12,205 nt of DNA from contig DASUMP010000076.1 in assembly GCA_036277635.1 (NCBI GenBank), positions 1 to 12,205 of the forward strand, in the 5' to 3' direction. The translations under genes and the position numbers were made by a program. The notes beneath the pieces were generated by a model. It did not search any database. It worked only from the letters and a program-made list of their open reading frames with translations, and was not told the origin of the DNA. Of this stretch, positions 5,438-11,155 are shown one piece after another (position 1 is the stretch's first letter; each line of letters opens with the position of its first letter). This stretch comes from DASUMP01 sp036277635 (GTDB taxonomy: Bacteria > Actinomycetota > Acidimicrobiia > IMCC26256 > PALSA-610).

Positions 5438-6682
5438 GTGGTCGAACCGACCCGCGGCAACGCCGTCCAGCTCGAACCGCCCGGCCCCGAGCCGTCGGCG
5501 CGCGGCCGGTTCGGCGACTTCGGCGGCCGCTACGTCCCAGAGGCGCTGATCGCCGCCCTCGAACAGCTCGAAACGGAGTTCCGCAGCGCGTGGACCGACG
5601 ACGCGTTCCGCACCGAGTACGCACAGCTGCTCGAGCACTACGCGGGCCGGCCGACGCCGGTCACGGAGTGCGCGCGACTCTCGGAACGGCTCGGCGTGCG
5701 GGTCCTGCTGAAGCGCGAAGACCTCACGCACACGGGGTCGCACAAGATCAACAACGTGCTCGGCCAGGCGCTGCTCACCCGCCGGATGGGCAAGCACCGG
5801 GTGATCGCGGAGACCGGCGCCGGTCAGCACGGCGTCGCCACGGCCACCGCAGCCGCGTTGTTCGGCCTCGAATGCACCGTGTACATGGGCGCGGTCGACG
5901 TGCAGCGTCAGGCTCTGAACGTCTTTCGGATGGAGCTGCTCGGTGCCGAGGTCGTGCCGGTCACCTCGGGGTCGGCGACGCTGAAGGACGCGGTCAACGA
6001 AGCGATGCGCGCGTGGGTCGCGAGCGTGGAGACCACCCACTACTGCCTCGGCTCGGCCATGGGTCCGCACCCGTTCCCGTGGATCGTGCGTGAGTTCCAG
6101 CGTGTGGTCGGCGACGAAGCGCGCCGCCAGTGCCGCGCGCTCCTCGATGGTGACGATCCCGATGTGGTCATCGCGTGCGTCGGCGGCGGATCGAACGCCA
6201 TCGGCACGTTCACGAGCTTCGTCGAGACCTCGGCGCGACTCATCGGCGTCGAAGCCGGTGGGCTCGGACTCGAGTCGGGCCACCACGGCGCGGCCGTCGC
6301 TCGCGGCGTGCCCGGCGTGGTCCACGGGATGCGGTCGCTGTTCCTCCAGGACGAACACGGTCAAGTGCTCGAAGCGACCTCGATCTCGGCGGGCCTCGAC
6401 TACCCCGGGGTCGGTCCCGAACACGCGATGCTGGCCGGGTCGGGTCGCGCCGAGTACCACTCCGCCACCGACGACGAAGCGCTCGCCGGCCTGCAGCTCC
6501 TCGCGGTCACCGAAGGGATCGTGCCCGCGCTCGAGCCCGCACACGCGATCGGCTGGCTCGCGCGCGAAGCCGGTCACGCGGTGCCGGCGGGTTCGACGGT
6601 GCTCGTGACGTTGTCGGGTCGGGGCGACAAGGACGCCGCCCAGGTCGCCGAGCGGCTCGCGGGCATCGAGGACGGCGAGTGA
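5438..6682 (+). CDS. trpB: Tryptophan synthase beta chain
   Basis: TrpB is the PLP enzyme that joins indole, channelled from TrpA, to serine to give tryptophan. The 414-residue product is the common TrpB1 type. GRFGDFGGRYVPE (23-35) opens the conserved region. LTHTGSHKINN (96-106) holds the PLP-binding Lys103. AETGAGQHGV (124-133) holds the catalytic Glu125. GGGSNAIG (249-256) binds the cofactor phosphate, and SGRGDKD (393-399) lies near the C-terminus. The GTG at 5438 is preceded by GGAGG at 5429-5433 with a 4-nt spacer, the best Shine-Dalgarno in the trp genes. The frame stays open far upstream over trpF, but that part is Arg-rich shadow. The stop overlaps trpA by four bases (GTGA), as expected for subunits made in equal amounts for the alpha2beta2 complex. 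Confidence 0.97.
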   Translation: MVEPTRGNAVQLEPPGPEPSARGRFGDFGGRYVPEALIAALEQLETEFRSAWTDDAFRTEYAQLLEHYAGRPTPVTECARLSERLGVRVLLKREDLTHTGSHKINNVLGQALLTRRMGKHRVIAETGAGQHGVATATAAALFGLECTVYMGAVDVQRQALNVFRMELLGAEVVPVTSGSATLKDAVNEAMRAWVASVETTHYCLGSAMGPHPFPWIVREFQRVVGDEARRQCRALLDGDDPDVVIACVGGGSNAIGTFTSFVETSARLIGVEAGGLGLESGHHGAAVARGVPGVVHGMRSLFLQDEHGQVLEATSISAGLDYPGVGPEHAMLAGSGRAEYHSATDDEALAGLQLLAVTEGIVPALEPAHAIGWLAREAGHAVPAGSTVLVTLSGRGDKDAAQVAERLAGIEDGE

Positions 6683-7452
6683 ACCTCGAACGCCATCTCC
6701 GCGAGCGTCGCGACGCGGGGTGCAAGCTCCTCGTCCCCTACGTCACCGGCGGACTTGGTTCGCAGTGGCGCGACGTCGTGCGCGCGGTCGTCGCCGCCGG
6801 TGCCGACGCGGTCGAGATCGGCATCCCGTTCTCGGATCCGATCATGGACGGACGCACGGTGCAGGAGGCATCGCAGCGCGCGCTCGATCTCGGCGCGACA
6901 CCCGCGGGGGTGATCGCGGCAGCAGCGGAGATCGACGTGGACGTCCCCCTCGTCGTCATGACGTACTACAACCTCGTCCTGCGACTCGGCCACGAGCGCG
7001 CGGCGCGCGCACTCGCCGATGCCGGGATCGACGGCGCGATCGTCCCCGACCTGCCCCTCGACGAGCTCGACGGGTGGGGCGACGCGGCCGACGCCGCCGG
7101 GATCGAGACGGTCCTGCTCGCCGCACCCACCACGACCGACGAGCGGCTGGCCGCGATCTGCGAACGGTCGCGTGGCTTCGTCTACGGCGTGTCGCTGATG
7201 GGCGTGACGGGGGAGCGCGCTGCGCTCGCGACGCACGCGCAGGACATGGGCCGTCGGATGAAGGCCACGACCGACCGGCCCGCGTTGTTGGGTGTCGGCA
7301 TCTCGACTCCCGATCAGGCGCGCACGGCCGCGGCATCGTGCGATGGCGTGGTCGTCGGGAGCGCGCTGATCCGTCGCCTGCTCGACGGTGGTGGACCCGA
7401 CGAGGCGGCGTCGTTCGTCGCCGAGCTGCGGCGCGCGCTCGACGCGCCGTGA
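6679..7452 (+). CDS. trpA: Tryptophan synthase alpha chain
   Basis: TrpA cleaves indole-3-glycerol phosphate to indole and glyceraldehyde-3-phosphate and passes indole to TrpB through the intersubunit tunnel. The 257-residue (beta/alpha)8 product keeps the two catalytic acids: Glu46 in DAVEIGIPFSDP (43-54) and Asp57 in MDG. It also has IVPDLPLDE (121-129), GFVYGVSLMGVTG (166-178) and the phosphate-site GVGIST (205-210). Two usual motifs are altered: PYVTGGL (20-26) replaces the common P-[YF]-x-x-x-G-D-P loop, and TYYNLVL (95-101) has Leu for the usual Pro of YYNP. The start GTG overlaps the trpB stop, with GAGGA at 6668-6672 as the ribosome-binding site. The gene ends 4 nt before a strong hairpin and is the last of the operon. 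Confidence 0.95.
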   Translation: MNLERHLRERRDAGCKLLVPYVTGGLGSQWRDVVRAVVAAGADAVEIGIPFSDPIMDGRTVQEASQRALDLGATPAGVIAAAAEIDVDVPLVVMTYYNLVLRLGHERAARALADAGIDGAIVPDLPLDELDGWGDAADAAGIETVLLAAPTTTDERLAAICERSRGFVYGVSLMGVTGERAALATHAQDMGRRMKATTDRPALLGVGISTPDQARTAAASCDGVVVGSALIRRLLDGGGPDEAASFVAELRRALDAP

Positions 7453-7456
7453 GGAG

Positions 7457-7475
7457 CCCGGCGAGGACCGCCGGG
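7457..7475 (+). terminator. GC-rich hairpin after trpA, probable trp operon terminator or operator
   Basis: CCCGGCG (7457-7463) and CGCCGGG (7469-7475) form a perfect 7-bp stem with a 5-nt loop, starting 4 nt after the trpA stop. The following TAGGTTGT is only moderately T-rich, so intrinsic termination would be weak. The same bases that follow the stem are the candidate -10 of icd. The dyad could therefore instead be a protein-binding site at that promoter. Confidence 0.45.
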
Positions 7476-7481
7476 TAGGTT
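7476..7481 (+). promoter_or_regulatory. Candidate -10 element for icd
   Basis: TAGGTT fits TANNNT and is followed by 7 nt and the ATG at 7489. The transcript would begin at or within a base or so of the ATG, that is, leaderless. No Shine-Dalgarno or -35 match is seen, and the hairpin at 7457-7475 abuts its upstream edge. Confidence 0.45.
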
Positions 7482-7488
7482 GTCGGCC

Positions 7489-8685
7489 ATGGCCGACACG
7501 ATCACGATGAACGCCGACGGCACGCTGTCGGTGCCCGACGAACCCATCATCCCCTTCGTCGAAGGCGACGGCACCGGCGTCGACATCTGGCCCGCCTCGC
7601 AGCTCGTCTTCGACGCCGCCGCGGCGAAGCACGGCAAGCGCATCGAGTGGCGCGAGGTGCTCGCGGGGCAGAAAGCGTTCGACGCGACCGGCAGCTGGCT
7701 CCCCGATGAGACGGTCGCCGCGTTCCGCGAATACCTGATCGGCATCAAGGGTCCGCTCACGACGCCGATCGGTGGCGGCATCCGTTCGTTGAACGTCGCG
7801 CTGCGCCAGCTGCTCGACCTCTACGTGTGCCTGCGCCCGGTGCGGTGGTTCGAAGGGGTGCCCTCACCGGTGAAGCACCCCGAGAAGGTCGACATGGTGA
7901 TCTTCCGCGAGAACACCGAAGACGTGTACGCGGGCATGGAGCTCGAGGAAGGCACGCCCGAGGCGGCTGCGCTCATCGCTCACCTGCACGGCACCTACGG
8001 CTGGGACATCCGACCCGACTCCGGGATCGGCGTGAAGCCGATCTCGAAGCAAGGGTCGAAGCGACTCGTGCGCGCCGCGATCGAGTACGCGGTGCGCCGC
8101 AACCGCCGATCGGTGACGCTCGTGCACAAGGGCAACATCATGAAGTTCACCGAAGGTGCGTTCCGCAACTGGGGTTACGAGCTCGTGCGCGACGAGTTCG
8201 CCGACGTCGCCGTCGGGTGGGACGATTGCGGCGGCGACCCGGGCGACAAGATCTTGGTCAAGGACGCGATCGCCGACATCACGCTGCAGCAGGTCCTGAC
8301 CCGCCCCGACGAGTTCGACGTGATCGCGACGATGAACCTCAACGGCGACTACCTCTCCGACGCCCTCGCCGCGCAGGTCGGCGGCATCGGGATCGCACCC
8401 GGCGGCAACATCAACTACGTGACCGGTCACGCGGTGTTCGAGGCCACCCACGGCACCGCACCCAAGTACGCCGGCCAAGACAAGGTGAACCCCGGCTCGG
8501 TGATCCTGTCGGGCGTGTTGATGTTCGAGCACCTCGGCTGGCAGGGCGTCGCCGACGACATCGTGCGCGCGCTCGAAGCGACCATCGCCGAGAAGATCGT
8601 CACCTACGACTTCGCCCGCCTCATGGACGGCGCCACCGAGGTGAAGACGTCCGAGTTCGCGCGAGCGATCGTGGATCGCCTCTAA
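7489..8685 (+). CDS. icd: Isocitrate dehydrogenase (NADP+), E. coli-type
   Basis: Icd oxidatively decarboxylates isocitrate to 2-oxoglutarate in the TCA cycle, giving NADPH. The 398-residue product closely follows the E. coli homodimeric enzyme. TPIGGGIRSLNVALRQ (92-107) holds the substrate-binding Ser100 and Arg106. Further substrate and catalytic residues are Arg116, Arg140, Tyr147 and Lys214 (in HKGN). Metal ligands are Asp287 and Asp291 in NGDYLSD. The coenzyme pocket has Lys326, Tyr327, Val333, Tyr373 and Arg377 at the positions that select NADP+ in E. coli. Ser100 corresponds to the serine that E. coli AceK phosphorylates; whether a kinase exists here is unknown. The ATG at 7489 is chosen because MADTITMNADG resembles family starts and a TAGGTT hexamer lies 7 nt upstream. 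The gene is unrelated to tryptophan synthesis and probably an independent unit. Its TAA overlaps the stop of rmlD on the other strand. Confidence 0.96.
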   Translation: MADTITMNADGTLSVPDEPIIPFVEGDGTGVDIWPASQLVFDAAAAKHGKRIEWREVLAGQKAFDATGSWLPDETVAAFREYLIGIKGPLTTPIGGGIRSLNVALRQLLDLYVCLRPVRWFEGVPSPVKHPEKVDMVIFRENTEDVYAGMELEEGTPEAAALIAHLHGTYGWDIRPDSGIGVKPISKQGSKRLVRAAIEYAVRRNRRSVTLVHKGNIMKFTEGAFRNWGYELVRDEFADVAVGWDDCGGDPGDKILVKDAIADITLQQVLTRPDEFDVIATMNLNGDYLSDALAAQVGGIGIAPGGNINYVTGHAVFEATHGTAPKYAGQDKVNPGSVILSGVLMFEHLGWQGVADDIVRALEATIAEKIVTYDFARLMDGATEVKTSEFARAIVDRL

Positions 8686-8694
8686 CCCGAGAGG
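8665..8694. terminator. Two abutting small hairpins at the icd / rmlD convergent junction
   Basis: GCGATC (8665-8670) pairs with GATCGC (8674-8679) around 3 nt. CCTCT (8679-8683) pairs with AGAGG (8690-8694) around 6 nt. They cover the overlapping stop codons of two converging genes that have no spacer. Neither has a T-run, and both lie in coding sequence, so a bidirectional terminator is only weakly supported. Confidence 0.22.
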
Positions 8695-9539
8695 GTGCGC
8701 ACGAGGCGGGCGAGCGGGTCGCGGAAGTCGGGGAGCAGCGCCACGCCCTGCAGGCGAAGAGCGGCGTTGTCGAGGACGGAGTTCGCCGGACGCGGCGCCG
8801 GGCGCGGCGGGTCGAGCTGCGCGGTCGTGATCGGGCGCACACGCGCCGGGTCGGCGCCCGCGGCGCGCAGCACGGCCTGCGCGAACTCGAACCAGCTCAC
8901 CGCTCCCTGGTTCGTCACGTGGTACACGCCGGTCATCCGCCCGGCCACGAGCACTCGTAGCATTCGAGCGAGATCGTCGGCGAACGTGGGGTGACCGCGC
9001 TGGTCGTCGACGAACGCGAGCTCGTCGTGCTCGCCGGCGAGGCGCAAGATCGTCTTCACCATGTTGGCGCCGTGCGCACCGCACACCCACGACGTGCGCA
9101 CGATCGTGACTTCCGGTCCGAGCTCGCGCTCGCCACCGAGCTTCGAGCGCCCGTAGACCGAGGTCGGGTTCGGCGCGTCCCATTCGACGTAGGGGTCGGT
9201 CTTCGTGCCGTCGAACACGTAGTCGGTGGAGAGCGCCACGAGGTGCGCGCCGACCCGGCGAACGCCTTCTGCGACGTGACGGGCGCCGAGCGCGTTGACG
9301 AGATAGGCACGGTCGGGATCGGCTTCGCACGCGTCGACGGCGGTCCACGCCGCGCAATGCACCACGACGTCGGGGACGATCGTCGTGATCGCGGCCAGCG
9401 TGGCCGAACGATCGGACACGTCGAGCGCGCCACGGTCGAGCGCGACGACCTCGTGGGCGTGCTGCTCGAACTCGCGCACGACCTCCCGACCCACCTGGCC
9501 GCCGGCGCCGGTCACGAGCACACGGGTTCTGGCCGTCAC
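8682..9539 (-). CDS. rmlD: dTDP-4-dehydrorhamnose reductase
   Basis: RmlD reduces dTDP-4-keto-L-rhamnose to dTDP-L-rhamnose, the last step of the pathway, in the cytoplasm. The 285-residue product is an extended SDR protein with the nucleotide-binding GAGGQVG (11-17), a CAAWTAVDACEADP segment (62-75), STDYVFDG (104-111), the catalytic Tyr129/Lys133 pair in YGRSK, TSWVCG (149-154), and a RPANSVLD block (250-257) that is typical of RmlD and helps tell it from epimerases. DQRGHPTFADDLA (179-191) corresponds to the usual DQ-x-G-x-PT-x-x-x-DLA. The GTG at 9539 lies 4 nt after rmlB, with GGAAG 7 nt upstream on the minus strand. The frame runs on over rmlB only as Arg-rich shadow. Its stop TAG overlaps the icd stop. 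It is last in the A-C-B-D cluster. Confidence 0.94.
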   Translation of the reverse strand: MTARTRVLVTGAGGQVGREVVREFEQHAHEVVALDRGALDVSDRSATLAAITTIVPDVVVHCAAWTAVDACEADPDRAYLVNALGARHVAEGVRRVGAHLVALSTDYVFDGTKTDPYVEWDAPNPTSVYGRSKLGGERELGPEVTIVRTSWVCGAHGANMVKTILRLAGEHDELAFVDDQRGHPTFADDLARMLRVLVAGRMTGVYHVTNQGAVSWFEFAQAVLRAAGADPARVRPITTAQLDPPRPAPRPANSVLDNAALRLQGVALLPDFRDPLARLVRTLSG

Positions 9540-9543
9540 CCGC

Positions 9544-10545
9544 TCACTTCCACGCCGACTCCTCCACGACCGGCGCGCGGTCGCGCAACGGCTCCCACCA
9601 CGCGCGGTGATCGGCGTACCAGCGCACGGTCTCGACGAGACCCTCGTCGAACGGGACTTGCGGCTCCCAGCCGAGCTCGCGGCGGATCTTCGACCAGTCG
9701 AGGACGTAGCGGCGGTCGTGGCCGGGCCGGTCGGGCACGATCGTCTTGAGCGACGCCGGCTTGCCGAGCGCGCCGAGGACGCCGTCGGCGATCTCCTCGA
9801 TGCTCTTCTCGACGCCGGTCCCGACGTGGTAGGTCTCGCCGACCCGGCCCCGCGCGAGCACCAGCTCGATCGCCCGGCAGTGGTCGAGCGCGTGGATCCA
9901 CTCGCGTCGGTTCTCCGTCGACGCGTACAGCGGCAACGGTTGGTCGTCGAGCGCGCGCGTCGCGAACAGCGGGAGCACCTTCTCGGGGAACTGGTACGGG
10001 CCGTAGTTGTTCGCGCAGTTCGTGATCGTGATCGGGAGGCCGAACGTCTCGTGGTAGGCGCGCACGGCGTGGTCGCCGCCGGCCTTCGACGCGTTGTACG
10101 GCGTGCGGGGCCGGTACGGCGAGTCCTCGGTGAAGATGTCGTCGGTGTCGAGCGGCAAGTCGCCGTACACCTCGCACGTCGAGATGTGGTGGAAGCGAGC
10201 GACACCGACTCTCCGGGCCGCCTCGCACAGGGTCTGGGTGCCGACCACGTTCGTGCGGAAGAACGCACCCGGGTTCACGATCGCGTACGAGTTGTGCGAC
10301 TCCGCGGCGAAGTTCACGACGACATCGATCGAGTGGTCGCGCAGCGCGGCTTCCATGGCGGGGAGGTCGGCGATGTCGGCGTGGACGAACGTGATCGCGT
10401 CGCCGAGATCGTCGAGGGTCGCCCGGTTCCCCGCGTAGGTGAGCGCGTCGAGCGCGACGACGCGGTCGTCGGGATGGCCCGCGACCCACAGGCGGACGAA
10501 GTTCGACCCGATGAATCCGGCCGCGCCGGTCACGAGCACGTTCAC
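9544..10545 (-). CDS. rmlB: dTDP-glucose 4,6-dehydratase (variant active site)
   Basis: RmlB converts dTDP-glucose to dTDP-4-keto-6-deoxyglucose using tightly bound NAD+. The 333-residue product has the SDR fold and family landmarks: GAAGFIGSN (7-15), DALTYAGN (33-40), the Tyr150/Lys154 pair in YNASK, NNYGPYQFPEK (179-189) and REWIHALDHC (214-223). Two catalytic-site motifs deviate. The usual STDEVYG reads STCEVYG (122-128), so the general-acid Asp is Cys124 while Thr123 and Glu125 remain. The usual ESHVDRSI reads ESHNSYAI (82-89). Neighbouring rmlA, rmlC and rmlD still point to the dTDP-sugar role. An altered product or another NDP-sugar dehydratase are alternatives. GTG at 10545 is chosen for its AGGGA 5 nt upstream and its position before the first beta strand. 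An upstream extension is Arg-rich and overlaps rmlC. Confidence 0.88.
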   Translation of the reverse strand: MNVLVTGAAGFIGSNFVRLWVAGHPDDRVVALDALTYAGNRATLDDLGDAITFVHADIADLPAMEAALRDHSIDVVVNFAAESHNSYAIVNPGAFFRTNVVGTQTLCEAARRVGVARFHHISTCEVYGDLPLDTDDIFTEDSPYRPRTPYNASKAGGDHAVRAYHETFGLPITITNCANNYGPYQFPEKVLPLFATRALDDQPLPLYASTENRREWIHALDHCRAIELVLARGRVGETYHVGTGVEKSIEEIADGVLGALGKPASLKTIVPDRPGHDRRYVLDWSKIRRELGWEPQVPFDEGLVETVRWYADHRAWWEPLRDRAPVVEESAWK

Positions 10546-10582
10546 AGGATTCCCTTCCCGAGCGCGCGTGCGCGCCGCGTGA

Positions 10583-11155
10583 TCATGTGCGCATCGGCCA
10601 CGACGGCCGCACGCCCGCCGCGATCGCATCGCGGGCGGGGTTCGCGCGATCGCGTTCCGACAGCACCGGATCCGCGACGCCCCAGTCGGCGGCGACCTGC
10701 CGGTCGTCCCACGCGACGCCGAGCTCGTCGGCGGGGTTGTAGTAGCTGTCGACGAGGTAGGTGATCGTCATGTCGGTGAGCGCCGCGAAGCCGTGGGCCA
10801 CCCCCGGTGGGATGAACACGCCGCCGTGGTCGTGCGAGCCGTCGGCGCGCGCGCCGAGGTCGAAGGCGAGCGTGGCGCCGTCGGTGGGTCCGCCGGCGCG
10901 CAGGTCGTGCAGCACGACCCGGGCCCGGCCGTACGGCACGTACCAGTAGTCGGCTTGGTGCAGGTGGTAGTGCAGCCCGACGATCGCGCCGGCGGCGCGG
11001 TCGGCGCGGTTGCCCTGCAGCATCTCCCGCCCCTGCGGGAACCACTCCCGGCGGTACGTCTCCACGAACACGCCGCGCGCGTCGCCGTGCACCGCCGGTT
11101 CCACCAGGTACACGCCGGCGATCGTGTCGCTTGCCGTGACGGTCGCCACGTTCAC
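10583..11155 (-). CDS. rmlC: dTDP-4-dehydrorhamnose 3,5-epimerase family protein
   Basis: RmlC epimerises C3 and C5 of dTDP-4-keto-6-deoxyglucose, the step between RmlB and RmlD. The 190-residue cupin has the expected HGDARGVFVETYR (23-35), the catalytic His62 in GLHYH (60-64), PPGVAHGF (116-123), the Tyr138-Tyr139 pair in SYYNP, and SERD (166-169) with the Asp that pairs with the catalytic His in characterised enzymes. The usual LRGLHYQ reads IVGLHYH, so the substrate-binding Arg is Val59, and the next stretch (LHQADYWYVPYG, 65-76) is aromatic-rich rather than the common Pro/Gln-rich form. It may be a divergent RmlC or a relative that epimerises only one carbon. The GTG start at 11155 overlaps the rmlA stop (GTGA), implying coupled translation. 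A 37-nt gap with a GC dyad (10562-10575) separates it from rmlB. Confidence 0.86.
   Translation of the reverse strand: MNVATVTASDTIAGVYLVEPAVHGDARGVFVETYRREWFPQGREMLQGNRADRAAGAIVGLHYHLHQADYWYVPYGRARVVLHDLRAGGPTDGATLAFDLGARADGSHDHGGVFIPPGVAHGFAALTDMTITYLVDSYYNPADELGVAWDDRQVAADWGVADPVLSERDRANPARDAIAAGVRPSWPMRT

Noticed and set aside
7864..9357. 497-codon minus-strand open frame spanning icd and rmlD
   Set aside because: It crosses two clearly identified genes on opposite strands, is Arg-rich, and shows no motif.
10562..10575. GC dyad between rmlC and rmlB as a terminator
   Set aside because: Alternating GC sequence gives a near-palindrome by composition alone. It has no T-run and lies inside a cluster expected to be one transcript.
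10546..10629. Upstream extension of rmlB to 10629
   Set aside because: The added residues are Arg/His-rich, overlap the end of rmlC, and precede a GTG with a good ribosome-binding site.
9385..10764. 459-codon plus-strand open frame opposite rmlB
   Set aside because: Antisense shadow of rmlD, rmlB and rmlC, with repetitive Val/Arg/Glu composition and no domain.
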